Assembly (NCBI GenBank): GCA_040394635.1
Contig: JBEBRW010000008.1
Location: 1-64,000 of the forward strand
Length of the DNA: 64,000 nucleotides
Direction of reading: 5' to 3'
Origin: UBA5239 sp040394635
Lineage (GTDB): Bacteria; Verrucomicrobiota; Lentisphaeria; Victivallales; Victivallaceae
This document shows, piece by piece, positions 35,188 to 43,576 of the stretch. The first letter of the stretch is position 1. Each line of letters opens with the position of its first letter. Position numbers and translations under genes: made by a program. The notes beneath the pieces are model-generated. The model ran no database searches, was not told where the DNA came from, and saw only the letters and a program-made list of their open reading frames with translations.

Positions 35188-35952
35188 TTAATGCCAGGCA
35201 TCCCATTGAACATCGGATAGGCGCGTATCATAACCTGCTACTACGCCGACATCTCCGAATTGTCGGTCGGAAGTACTGCCGGATGTCAGATTATTCTGAT
35301 ATTTGTGCGAATTGACATGCCCATCCACAAACAACACATTTCCCCGCGGCAGTTCGGGGTTGCCGTCATGCGACATCGTCGAGGAGACATTTTCGGCCAG
35401 CAGAGATGCCGATGAAGGGTGCCTGACTTTAATTCTCTTCTCCACATATTTCCCCGCGCGAAGGGCATGAACCTGAGTGACCTGCGACAACAGATAAGAC
35501 GTTCCATGTGCGGTGGTATTGTTTACATTTCCGTTATTATTGTTCCAGTCTCCCGAGGGAGTTGATTTTTTGAAGGCAGGGCAAACGGTGATTTTTGTCA
35601 ACATATCAAAGTAGCTCCTGGCCTCGCCCTGGGTTGCTCCGTCATAGGGACGTCCTATGATATAAGTGCAGATCGGAGCTCGTATGGCCCAGTTTATGCT
35701 GTAAGTATCATTGCAGTCCGCATGATTTCTTAACCAAAACGCCAGTGCGCCGGATTGTGTAAAATAATCCTGATTGTCATCCGAGTACAAATTCATGGCA
35801 CTGCCAATGGTTTTGAAGTTGCTTACGCAAGATATATTATAAGCTTTCTCCCTTGCTTTTTGGAGGGCCGGCAACAGCATCGCCGCCAGGATGGCGATGA
35901 TCGCGATCACTACGAGGAGTTCAATGAGCGTGAAATTCCTTTGCTTTTTCAT
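35188..35952 (-). CDS. Pseudopilin of the AraC-linked carbohydrate locus
   Basis: This 254-residue protein begins MKKQRN and then FTLIELLVVIAIIAILAAML, followed by ALQKAREKAYNISCVSNFK. The C-terminal region has GNVLFVDGHVNSH, the DG part of the H-X9-DG-type motif with a longer spacer. It leads an operon with the beta-helix protein (26-nt gap) and the CE12-like esterase. It diverges from an AraC-type regulator gene 143 nt away. The ATG is preceded by AGGAAATAGG. It has many Asn, Thr and Ser residues in the surface domain, as expected of an exported protein. Confidence 0.9.
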   Translation of the reverse strand: MKKQRNFTLIELLVVIAIIAILAAMLLPALQKAREKAYNISCVSNFKTIGSAMNLYSDDNQDYFTQSGALAFWLRNHADCNDTYSINWAIRAPICTYIIGRPYDGATQGEARSYFDMLTKITVCPAFKKSTPSGDWNNNNGNVNNTTAHGTSYLLSQVTQVHALRAGKYVEKRIKVRHPSSASLLAENVSSTMSHDGNPELPRGNVLFVDGHVNSHKYQNNLTSGSTSDRQFGDVGVVAGYDTRLSDVQWDAWH

Positions 35953-35999
35953 GAGCCTATTTCCTGATTTTGATTCTAAGACTAAATTTAACTAATATA

Positions 36000-36059
36000 A
36001 TTATACAAGATAGTAATGATTTCGCAATGGCTTGACAAATCAAAAAAGTTAGATATACT
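36000..36059. promoter_or_regulatory. Divergent promoters of AraC regulator and pseudopilin operon
   Basis: For the plus strand TTGACA (36032-36037) and TATACT (36054-36059) are 16 nt apart, about 37 nt before the araC-type gene. For the minus strand TTGCGA (36022-36027) and TATAAT (36000-36005) are 16 nt apart, about 48 nt before the pseudopilin gene. The -35 elements lie side by side, so one bound regulator could act on both. Confidence 0.65.
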
Positions 36060-36095
36060 ATCAATATAGTCTGTAATTCTCGCATTGAGGGATAA

Positions 36096-36974
36096 ATGAT
36101 GAAAAGAAAATATATCTGCTTGGATCACGGCAACACTCTGCTGCGCGGCTATAACGTCGGCCGCTATCCCATCCATCATTTCATTTTCAAAACCAGATTT
36201 TCGCCAGAAGATTCCCTGTATCCAGTACAAATTACCGCCATCGGGGACGACGAATGGGTGGCGGGCTGCTACCGCCACCGGGTCAACTCCGATCTCTTTG
36301 CCGTTGAATACGTTCAACAGGGGCATTTCCTGTTTACCCAGAACGGGCATCGGGTCAGAGTCGGCCCCGGCGAGATCTTCGTCGTACAGCTGCGGGCGGA
36401 GACCGAAATGGAAATCGAGGAAGAATACGGACTTAAACGGACCATCATATTCGCGGGTTCGCTGATTTCGAGCTGTGTGGAACTGCTCGGGCTGGCCGGG
36501 GTGGACCTGATCGTGCCTTCCGAAGAAAGCAGAGGTTCCATCGATGGATTTTTTGACCGTATTCACCAGCTTTACCAGCGAAACGACGCCCCCAGTTACC
36601 ACGAAGCGGCCATGCTGGCCTACGGATTGCTGGTCAAACTCTCCGCCATCAACAAAAGCAGCGCTTATCCGCATCAACTGCGATTATTGCTGGAATATAT
36701 TCACGAACGGCTGAACGAACGAATTACGGTCGAAATGATGTGCCGTCAGGCCGGAGTCAGCCCGGCGACCTTGCACCGGCTGTTCCTGAAATATCTGGGA
36801 GAGCGCCCGATCGACTACTTCCTGCGGCTGAAAATGGCCCAGGCCGCCGACTTGCTCCAGCGCAAAGCCGGTTCAGTCAAGGAAATCGCCAGCGTGATGG
36901 GTTTCTCATCCTCCCAATATTTTTCCACTGAATTCAAAAAACGCTACGGAGTGACCCCGAAAAACTACAACTGA
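36096..36974 (+). CDS. AraC-family transcriptional regulator
   Basis: This 292-residue protein has a cupin-like sensing domain (about residues 30-170, with HRVRVGPGEIFVVQL) and a C-terminal AraC/XylS double helix-turn-helix (about 195-290) with ERITVEMMCRQAGVSPATLHRLF and VKEIASVMGFSSSQYFSTEFKKRYGVTPKNYN, read here as short motifs. It diverges from the pseudopilin, beta-helix, CE12-like operon and most likely activates it in response to a sugar. Two ATGs are adjacent; GAGGGAT favours the second (36099). Confidence 0.9.
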   Translation: MMKRKYICLDHGNTLLRGYNVGRYPIHHFIFKTRFSPEDSLYPVQITAIGDDEWVAGCYRHRVNSDLFAVEYVQQGHFLFTQNGHRVRVGPGEIFVVQLRAETEMEIEEEYGLKRTIIFAGSLISSCVELLGLAGVDLIVPSEESRGSIDGFFDRIHQLYQRNDAPSYHEAAMLAYGLLVKLSAINKSSAYPHQLRLLLEYIHERLNERITVEMMCRQAGVSPATLHRLFLKYLGERPIDYFLRLKMAQAADLLQRKAGSVKEIASVMGFSSSQYFSTEFKKRYGVTPKNYN

Positions 36975-37227
36975 GCCGTCCCCCCGCGAATAGCCCCAGG
37001 ATGCAAGTGACGAATAACTGACGAGTTATCCTTCCTGCTCAAATCGTCGAACATTCCGTTATTTCCTTAAAATTGACGGGACGGGCAATCCTGCCGGTAA
37101 TCATAATTTTTTTGATTATTTTCGATTTTGTGTAAGAATTTCACCGCCACCCCGCTATTAGTCTATAAAGATTAATTCGGAGGTGACATTTATGACATGA
37201 TTTTCGAGGGGCAAAACAGCCGGGTGA

Positions 37228-37614
37228 TTATTTTTCCTGTTTCCGGATCAGTTCTTCCTGTTTGCGCAGCAGGGCCAGCAATGATTCATCGGTCATGCCG
37301 TCGAGCTTGTCCGAGATCATCTTGGCCACCGGATTCTGGATTTCCGGGAGCATTTCCATATTCAGCTTGGACGAAATATGCAGCCGGGTCAGAATTTTCA
37401 GTTCAGATGCGGAAACACCGATCTTGTGGAAATATTTGAAGATCCTTTTGTATTGCTCGGCCGACATGGGATTTTTGCCCGAACAGATCTGGTTCACGTA
37501 CTGGCGGCTGATGTTGCAGATATCCGCAATCTCCGTCTGCCGGACGTGGTACTTGACCAACAGAATCTTTATGAAATCACCAAGTTCAATTCTTTTTTCT
37601 CTGTCAATACTCAT
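37228..37614 (-). CDS. Small XRE-like DNA-binding protein
   Basis: This 128-residue protein has a helix-turn-helix at residues 20-60 (VRQTEIADICNISRQYVNQICSG, seen as TEIADICNISRQYVNQI) followed by MSAEQYKRIFKYFHKIG. The C-terminal 60 residues are helical and charged, ending RKQEELIRKQEK, and may dimerise. It is divergent from a 58-residue acidic protein, with promoters facing away from a shared 90-bp region. AAGGAT precedes the ATG. A repressor of the divergent pair is plausible; no target is known. Confidence 0.7.
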   Translation of the reverse strand: MSIDREKRIELGDFIKILLVKYHVRQTEIADICNISRQYVNQICSGKNPMSAEQYKRIFKYFHKIGVSASELKILTRLHISSKLNMEMLPEIQNPVAKMISDKLDGMTDESLLALLRKQEELIRKQEK

Positions 37615-37647
37615 ATGATGGTAATCCTTAAACCTGACATTTATAAT

Positions 37648-37675
37648 AATATAGTTACTGCCGCGGTTTTGTCAA
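37648..37675 (-). promoter_or_regulatory. Promoter of the small XRE-like gene
   Basis: On the minus strand TTGACA (37670-37675) and TATATT (37648-37653) are 16 nt apart, about 35 nt before the start codon. Confidence 0.6.
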
Positions 37676-37705
37676 GAAAAAAGTTTAGATAGTTCTATAA
37701 ACCAC

Positions 37706-37733
37706 TTGACAAATAATATAACAAAAATATATT
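37706..37733 (+). promoter_or_regulatory. Promoter of the small acidic protein gene
   Basis: TTGACA (37706-37711) and TATATT (37728-37733) are 16 nt apart, about 43 nt before the start codon chosen for the small protein. Confidence 0.55.
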
Positions 37734-37776
37734 TAAATGTAAACATATTGACTTTACAATGAATCGGGGGAATTCC

Positions 37777-37953
37777 ATGAAAACAATAAGCTTGGCCGGG
37801 CGCGAAATAGCCATTGCCGCAATCGAGAGACTTGTGGAAATAGATAAAATGCAGCACGAAGACGGCGAAAACATCATCGCAATGCTGCAACGACTTCCGA
37901 TCGAAGACGACGACGAAGGCTCCCCCGCCGAAAACGATCACTCCTCCCAATGA
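37777..37953 (+). CDS. Small acidic protein, unknown function
   Basis: This 58-residue protein (MKTISLAGREIAIAAIERLV...) is not recognised. The first 40 residues are predicted helical, and the tail is strongly acidic (EDDDEGSPAEND). I chose the ATG at 37777 because GGGGG lies 6 nt before it; the ATG at 37759 has no ribosome site. A good promoter and clean start support it as a real gene. It is divergent from the XRE-like gene, as in some small regulator or toxin-antitoxin pairs, but there is no direct evidence for such a role. Confidence 0.55.
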   Translation: MKTISLAGREIAIAAIERLVEIDKMQHEDGENIIAMLQRLPIEDDDEGSPAENDHSSQ

Positions 37954-38124
37954 TGACCAGGCAAGTTTCGCCCTGCACAGGGTTCCGGCGGATTCTCAAG
38001 GCGGCAAGCCTTGAGTGCGAATGCGCATATCCCCCCATAATACAGTCAGGTGCAGGCCGTGCGGCACTGCCGCGGGGAGTGCGAGGGGGCGCGGAGCCGC
38101 CCTCGCATTTATACTGTAGGTAGC
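37954..38124. other. Hairpin-rich gap downstream of oxidoreductase gene
   Basis: No gene is visible. Several GC-rich hairpins occur in a row: CCCTG/CAGGG (about 37971-37982), CTCAAGG/CCTTGAG (about 37995-38015) and a strong stem of about 10 pairs at about 38080-38106 (GCGAGGG with CCCTCGC). The TTTCGCCCTG at the start resembles one end of the three-hairpin repeat. The last stem may end the oxidoreductase transcript. Confidence 0.5.
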
Positions 38125-39165
38125 TTAGCCGATGTTGATCGGTTTGCCGGTGGCGGCGCTTTCGTAGATGGTGTCGAGGAGACGCATCACGGTCAGCCCC
38201 TGTTCGCCGGGGGCGGGAGTGGGCTGGTCGTTGATGATCGCTTCGAGCAGCGAATACTGAGCGTTATGGCATTCGGGAACCGGCGGATGCAGTTTGGAAT
38301 CGTACTGGCAACCGGCGATTTCCCGGTAGAGCTCGACTTCGAACTCGTAGGTGCCGTTGACGTTGTACTGGTGCAATCCGCCCTTGTCGCCGAGCAGACG
38401 GGTTTCCATCATTTCATTCTCTTTGATGTTGCCCGCCCAGGAGGCTTCGAGCTCCAGCGTGGCGCCGTTTTTGAACTTGATCATGGCGGCGGCGAAATCT
38501 TCCACATCGTAGGTTTTGCCCTGTTTGGCGGCGATGGCGGTGGCGATCGGGTTGTAAGTGCTGCCGATGACCCATTCGGGCTCCGGGTAATCCATCAACC
38601 ACAGCGCGAGGTCCAGACGATGCACGCCGAGGTCGATCAGCGGTCCGCCGCCGGCCAGGGCCTTGGTGCCGAACCAGCCGCCGAATCCCGGCATGCCGCG
38701 GCGGCGCTGCCACACGGTACGGCCGAAATAGATGTTGCCAAGTTCACCGGCTTCGATCAGCTTTTTCATGGCGTAGCTCTGCGGACGGAAACGAAAGCTG
38801 AAGTTGATCATCAGCCGGCGGTCGCATTTTTTGGACGCGGCGAGCATTTCTTCGGCTTCGGCGGCGTTCATGGCCATCGGTTTTTCACAGAGGACATGGC
38901 AACCGGCTTCGAGCGCGGCAATGGTCAGGTCCTTGTGGAACTTATTGGGGGTAACCACCGATACGATATCGAGTTTCTCCTCGGCCAGCATTCTGGCGGC
39001 GTCGGTGTAGGTGGAAGGAACGTTGTATTTCTCGGCCACGGTGGCGAGGCGCGCTTCGTCCATGTCGGCAATGGCGACGACTTCACCAGCCGGGTGGCTC
39101 TGGTAGCCCTCGATATGGGACTTGCCCATACCGAGGCCGATGATGCCGATGCGGAATTTCTTCAT
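38125..39165 (-). CDS. Gfo/Idh/MocA-family oxidoreductase
   Basis: This 346-residue protein has an N-terminal Rossmann fold (RIGIIGLGMGKSHIEGY) and the family motif CEKPMAMN, with the typical C-terminal alpha/beta domain containing DLGVHRLDLALWL. It should be an NAD(P)-dependent dehydrogenase of a sugar, sugar acid or inositol. The exact substrate is unknown. It follows the ThuA-like gene by 2 nt, and such pairs are common in carbohydrate metabolism. No signal peptide is present, so it acts in the cytoplasm. Confidence 0.9.
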   Translation of the reverse strand: MKKFRIGIIGLGMGKSHIEGYQSHPAGEVVAIADMDEARLATVAEKYNVPSTYTDAARMLAEEKLDIVSVVTPNKFHKDLTIAALEAGCHVLCEKPMAMNAAEAEEMLAASKKCDRRLMINFSFRFRPQSYAMKKLIEAGELGNIYFGRTVWQRRRGMPGFGGWFGTKALAGGGPLIDLGVHRLDLALWLMDYPEPEWVIGSTYNPIATAIAAKQGKTYDVEDFAAAMIKFKNGATLELEASWAGNIKENEMMETRLLGDKGGLHQYNVNGTYEFEVELYREIAGCQYDSKLHPPVPECHNAQYSLLEAIINDQPTPAPGEQGLTVMRLLDTIYESAATGKPINIG

Positions 39166-39167
39166 GC

Positions 39168-39929
39168 TCAGCCTTCCTTGACCGGGTTGACGGTGTAAAC
39201 GGTTTCCACAGCCGGGGCGTTCGGGCAGGTGATTTCGAGGTATTCGGCCGGAGCCGCCCAGCGAACCGCGTTATTAATGATCGTGACGACTTCCGGCTGG
39301 TTGAAAATCGGGAACGTTTCGTGGCCGGGGGCGAAATAGAAGATTTTGCCGTGGCCGCGCTCAAACGTCACACCGGAGCGGAACACATTGCCGCCCTCGT
39401 ACCAGGACATGAAAATGATCTTGCCGTCCTGCGGAATGTCGAAGCGTTCACCGTACATTTCGGTGTGCGGGATCACGAAACTGGCGGGAATGCCCTTGGC
39501 AATCGGATGAGCCGGTTCAATGGTCCAGACGCGCTCTTTTTCGCCGACTTCGCGCCAGAGCAGCGAGCAGGTGGTGCCGAGCATGCGCTTGAAAATCTTG
39601 GAGAAGTGGCCGGAGTGCAGAACAATCAATCCCATGCCGGAGAGAATGCGTTTCTGGACTTTGTCGACGATGGCGTCGCAGACTTCGCCGTGGGCCATGT
39701 GCCCCCACCAGATCAGGACGTCGGTGCTGTTCAGAACTTCGTCGGTCAGGCCGTGTTCGGGCTCGTCGAGGGTGGCGCAGCGGACGTTGATGTCGTCGGC
39801 TTTCAGATTGCCGGCGATGGCCTGATGAATGCTCTGCGGATAGGCTTTGCGAACGATGTCGCCGAAGCGGCCTTCCTGTTTTTCGTGACGAAACTCATTC
39901 CATACGGTGACGTTGATTTTCTTGCTCAT
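39168..39929 (-). CDS. ThuA-like domain protein
   Basis: This 253-residue cytoplasmic protein matches the ThuA family (class I glutamine amidotransferase-like fold) with WWGHMAHGEV, GLIVLHSGHFSKIFKRMLGT and FAPGHETFPI, read as short motifs. ThuA proteins occur in trehalose and other disaccharide utilisation operons, in which ketosugar intermediates are formed; the precise reaction is not settled here. I used the ATG at 39929 with AGGAGA in front of it. It is translated just ahead of the Gfo/Idh/MocA oxidoreductase. Confidence 0.85.
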   Translation of the reverse strand: MSKKINVTVWNEFRHEKQEGRFGDIVRKAYPQSIHQAIAGNLKADDINVRCATLDEPEHGLTDEVLNSTDVLIWWGHMAHGEVCDAIVDKVQKRILSGMGLIVLHSGHFSKIFKRMLGTTCSLLWREVGEKERVWTIEPAHPIAKGIPASFVIPHTEMYGERFDIPQDGKIIFMSWYEGGNVFRSGVTFERGHGKIFYFAPGHETFPIFNQPEVVTIINNAVRWAAPAEYLEITCPNAPAVETVYTVNPVKEG

Positions 39930-40039
39930 AAAACAATCTCCTGCGTTTGATTGTGATATTAAGATACTACCAACTTTAATCAAATCAACACCCATTGAAT
40001 ATACAAAATGTGATATCTATAATCAAAATGTGACCCAAC

Positions 40040-40250
40040 TTCGAATTGGACGGCGGCGGTGCCGCCTGAATTGGAGAATTAGGGAAAACATCCGTGTAAG
40101 TCCGTGACCGTCCATGTATGCAGGATGAATAAGAGATGGGACTCATGGGACGAATGTGACCCATGGGAAGAGAGAATGCCCCCTTCCCAATTCTCCAATT
40201 CAGGCGCTTGCGCCGACCAATTCAGCGAAGCGGCCAATTCCCCAATTTGA
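40040..40250. repeat. Composite mirrored word element, copy 2
   Basis: CGAATTGG and TGAATTGG words with small hairpins (GGCGCTTGCGCC, CGCTTCG-type) lie at both ends. Between them the CCGTGTAAGTCCGTG block comes first and the CATGGGACGAATGTGACCC block second. The order and strand are the reverse of the element at 25537-25845. Confidence 0.7.
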
Positions 40251-40315
40251 AAAAAAGACTGCGGCAGGACGGATGAGGGGGGTGTTTGGGCGTGGGTAGA
40301 TCCGTCCCGCCGCAG
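40249..40315 (-). terminator. Terminator of the marR-acrA-acrB operon
   Basis: CTGCGGCAGGACGGAT and ATCCGTCCCGCCGCAG form a 16-pair stem with one mismatch around a loop of about 25 nt. On the minus strand the stem is followed by TCTTTTTTT. It lies about 100 nt past the acrB stop, beyond the duplicated segment. Confidence 0.8.
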
Positions 40316-40320
40316 AAGGG

Positions 40321-40488
40321 GGTTATTTCAGTTTTATTTCAGTTCGTCTTTGCGTAATTCCCTTGGGGTCATGCCCATTAGTTTATAGGAACCTTCCGCA
40401 AGGGGGTTATTTCAGTTTTATTTCAGTTCGTCTTTGCGTAATTCCCTTGGGGTCATGCCCATTAGTTTATAGGAACCTTCCGCGAGGT
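40321..40488. repeat. 84-bp tandem duplication of the acrB 3' end
   Basis: Bases 40321-40404 repeat 40405-40488 with almost no difference; the first 79 bases are identical. The unit spans the last codons of acrB (about 23), its stop codon and short trailing DNA. The functional acrB reading ends in the inner copy, so the outer copy is untranslated. Confidence 0.95.
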
Positions 40489-43400
40489 ACTGGAAGATCG
40501 CATACAGACCCGGAATGAAGATCATCCCGAGAACCGTGGCCACCAGCATACCCCAGAACGTGGTTACCCCGATCGAGTGACGGCTGCCGGCGCCCGCGCC
40601 GCTGGCCACCACCATCGGGAATACCCCGATCACGAACGACAACGCAGTCATCATCACCGCGCGGAAACGGATTTTCATACCGTTCATGGCCGCGTCGCGG
40701 ATACTGGCGCCGGCTTCGCGGTCCTGTTTGGAGAATTCCACCATCAGGATTGAGGTCTTGGCGGTCAGGCCGATCAGCATCAGCAAGCCGAGCTGGCAAT
40801 AGATGTTCAGCGCCATACCGCTGAGTTTCAGCGCCAGCATCCCGCCGAAGGTCGCCGTGGCCACCGAGAGCATTACCGACACCGGTACCGTCCAGCTTTC
40901 ATACTGCGCCACCAGGAAGAGATACGCCATGACCAGCGACAGCGCCAACAGCCAGATCACCTGTCCTTCATTCTGGTCTTCCTGATAACTCATATCGGTC
41001 CAGCTGATCGTGTAATCATGCGGCAGCTGTGTACGCACCAGATTGTCGACCAGGGCCATCATTTCACCGGAACTGAAGAATGATACGCTCTGGATGTTGA
41101 TGCTGGCCGACGGGAACATGTTGAAGCGTTCCGCCTGGCGCGAACCCAGCGTCCACGAGACATTGGCCAGAGCATCCAACGGCACAATGCTGCCGGTACT
41201 GCTGGTGACGTGGAGCTGTTCGATGACGTTGATGTTTTCGCGGAAATTGGCTTCGGCCTGCATTTTCACCTTGTAGGTTTTGCCGAACATATTGAAGTCG
41301 TTGATATAGTACGAGCCCAGCTGGGTCTGCAGCGTGCTGAAGATCGCGCTGACCGGCACATTCATGGCTTCGGCCTTGGCACGGTCAATATCCAGATGCA
41401 GCATCGGGGTATTGGCGTCCAGCGAGGTAAACGCATGGACCGCTTTGCCGGATTCCCGGACTTTGCCCAGCAAGCTGTTGGTCACCTGCGAAAGTTCCTG
41501 GTAACTCTGGTCGCCGGTGGCCTGCAACGCGAAGGTCACCCCTCCGGTCGCTCCCAGGCCCGAGATCGCCGGCGGCGCAAACACCGTCACCGAAGCATCC
41601 GGAATCACCGCGCAACTCCGGGTGATCGCAGCCTGAATGGCGGACAATTGGGTATCCTTGCTTTTCCGCAGGCCCCAGGTTTCGAGGTCCAGGATCACCA
41701 TGCCCACGTTTTCACCGTCACCGGAGGTAAAACTGCGGCCGGGCACGCTGATGGTCTGCTTCACGCCCGCCTGGGCCTTGGCGATTTCCGCCACTTCGGC
41801 CAGCACGGCCTGCGTCCGGGGAATCGAAGCCCCCGGCGGCAGGATCACTTCGCAGAACAGCGCGCCTTTGTCTTCCTGCGGCAGGAAGGAGGAGGGCAAA
41901 CTGGTGAAGATGAGGTAGTTCCCGAGGAGGATCAGGGCAAACCCAATCGCCGTAATTATCGGATGACGGACCAGGAAACGGCCAATGAACATATAGACAT
42001 TACGTATCCAGTTCAACAGGATATTGAACAATCCGAAAAATGCTCGCAGCGGCAGCCAGTGCTGGCGGTGCTGACGCAGCACGATCGCGCACAGCGCCGG
42101 GCTCAGCGTCAGCGCATTCACCGTGGAAATACCCAGCGCGATACACATGGTGACCGCGAACTGCATATAGATTTTGCCGACCATGCCGCCGTAGAAAGCG
42201 ATTGGGGCATACACGGCCACCACCACCAGCGTGGTGGCGATCAGCGCATTGGTGATCTGTTCCATGCTCTTCATGGCGGCGGCAAAAGGCGTCATGCCTT
42301 CTTCGTCGATCAGCCGTATACAGTTTTCGGTAACGACGATGGCGTCGTCCACCACCGAGCCGATCACCAGGATCAGCGCGAACATGGTCAACGTGTTGAT
42401 GCTCATACCCAGCAGGTACAAGAAGAGGAAGGTACCGATCAGCGATACCGGAATCGTCACCATCGGGATGATCGTGGCGCGCCAGTCCTGCAGGAACACC
42501 CAGGTGATGAGCACCACCAATATGAAGGTGAGGATCAGTGTTTCCACGATTTCCTTCATGGTCATGACCACGAATTCGGTGGAGTCATACGCCACGCTCC
42601 AGTTCATGCCTTCCGGGAAATTGAGCTTCAGATGGTCCATTTCCTTTTTGACATGGCTCATCACGCTTAACGCGTTCGCATCATTGAGCTTGAATACGGC
42701 CAGGATCACGGCCGGGCGGTCATTCAGGTGGCACAACCCAGTATAGGTGGACGAACCGAGCTCGATCCGGGCCACGTCCGTCATGCGGACCTGACGGCCA
42801 CCTTCGCCGGATTTGAGAATGATGTTGCCGAATTCCTCGGCGGTGGCCAGACGCCCCTGCGTATCCACCTTGAACTGCATATAATTGCTGCTGGTTTCGG
42901 TACCCACCGAACCGGTCGCGGCCTGCACGTTCTGGCTGGCCACCGCGGCGCGGATGTCGTCATAACTGACCGAAAACGCCTTCATTTTGTAAGGGTCCAG
43001 CCACAACCGCATGCTGTAGTCCTGTGCGCCGAATACCACCGCCTGCCCGACTCCGTCGAGCCGCGCAATCGCGTCTTTCATATGAATACTGGTATAGTTG
43101 CTCAAATAGAGCGGCGTATGCTCCGGGTTGTCGCTGTAGATGGCGATGATCCCGAGAATATCGGTAGAGCGCTTGAATGACATCAAACCGTTGCTCACCA
43201 CTTCGTTCGGCAGCGAACGCTCCGCACGTTTGATGGCGTTGTTCACGTTCACCAGCGCCATATTTTCGTCGGCGTCCGGTTTAAAGGTCAACGTCAGGGT
43301 ATAGTTCCCCATATTGTCGGATTTGGAAGAATAATAAATCATATCTTCCACCCCGTTCACTTCCGATTCGATCGGCGCCGCCACGGTATCGGCGATCACC

Positions 43401-43567
43401 TGGGCGCTGGCGCCCGGATAACTTGCCATGACCATGATGGTGGGCGATGCCACCTGCGGATATTCCGCCACCGGCAGTTTGAACACGCAAACCGCACCGG
43501 CCAGCATCGTAAACAGCGATATGACAATCGCGAAACGCGGCCTTTTTATGAATATTGCTGAAAACAT
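40418..43567 (-). CDS. RND efflux pump inner-membrane transporter, AcrB-type
   Basis: This 1049-residue protein has the size and two-fold layout of hydrophobic/amphiphilic efflux RND pumps of the AcrB/MexB group. It starts MFSAIFIKRPRFAIVIS and carries the proton-relay motif GSVVDDAIVV in TM4, with GLTAKTSILMVEF and FRAVMMTALSF in the second half. It would export drugs, bile salts or lipophiles with AcrA and an outer-membrane channel; no tolC-like gene is adjacent. GAGGTG precedes the ATG, 9 nt after acrA. The 3' end is duplicated in tandem beyond the stop. Confidence 0.95.
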   Translation of the reverse strand: MFSAIFIKRPRFAIVISLFTMLAGAVCVFKLPVAEYPQVASPTIMVMASYPGASAQVIADTVAAPIESEVNGVEDMIYYSSKSDNMGNYTLTLTFKPDADENMALVNVNNAIKRAERSLPNEVVSNGLMSFKRSTDILGIIAIYSDNPEHTPLYLSNYTSIHMKDAIARLDGVGQAVVFGAQDYSMRLWLDPYKMKAFSVSYDDIRAAVASQNVQAATGSVGTETSSNYMQFKVDTQGRLATAEEFGNIILKSGEGGRQVRMTDVARIELGSSTYTGLCHLNDRPAVILAVFKLNDANALSVMSHVKKEMDHLKLNFPEGMNWSVAYDSTEFVVMTMKEIVETLILTFILVVLITWVFLQDWRATIIPMVTIPVSLIGTFLFLYLLGMSINTLTMFALILVIGSVVDDAIVVTENCIRLIDEEGMTPFAAAMKSMEQITNALIATTLVVVAVYAPIAFYGGMVGKIYMQFAVTMCIALGISTVNALTLSPALCAIVLRQHRQHWLPLRAFFGLFNILLNWIRNVYMFIGRFLVRHPIITAIGFALILLGNYLIFTSLPSSFLPQEDKGALFCEVILPPGASIPRTQAVLAEVAEIAKAQAGVKQTISVPGRSFTSGDGENVGMVILDLETWGLRKSKDTQLSAIQAAITRSCAVIPDASVTVFAPPAISGLGATGGVTFALQATGDQSYQELSQVTNSLLGKVRESGKAVHAFTSLDANTPMLHLDIDRAKAEAMNVPVSAIFSTLQTQLGSYYINDFNMFGKTYKVKMQAEANFRENINVIEQLHVTSSTGSIVPLDALANVSWTLGSRQAERFNMFPSASINIQSVSFFSSGEMMALVDNLVRTQLPHDYTISWTDMSYQEDQNEGQVIWLLALSLVMAYLFLVAQYESWTVPVSVMLSVATATFGGMLALKLSGMALNIYCQLGLLMLIGLTAKTSILMVEFSKQDREAGASIRDAAMNGMKIRFRAVMMTALSFVIGVFPMVVASGAGAGSRHSIGVTTFWGMLVATVLGMIFIPGLYAIFQYLAEGSYKLMGMTPRELRKDELK

Positions 43568-43576
43568 TTAATCACC

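Larger units (their letters stand above)
39930..40417. repeat. Long gap: thuA promoter, composite element, acrB terminator and duplication
   Basis: No gene lies in these 488 bases. The minus-strand promoter candidate for the thuA-like gene is TTGATT (39983-39988), 16 nt, TATCTT (39961-39966). The composite word element copy 2 fills 40040-40250, the acrB terminator lies at 40249-40315, and one copy of the acrB 3'-end duplication covers 40321-40404. Confidence 0.65.

Noticed and set aside
37197..37439. An 80-codon frame preceded by GGAGGTGAC and a possible promoter
   Set aside because: It overlaps the XRE-like gene in antisense, its ribosome site better fits a two-codon ATG-ACA-TGA, and the protein shows no domain. 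It may be a remnant of a lost gene start.
41210..42670. A 486-codon open frame antisense to acrB
   Set aside because: It mirrors the acrB coding strand and has no domain or ribosome site; shadow frame.
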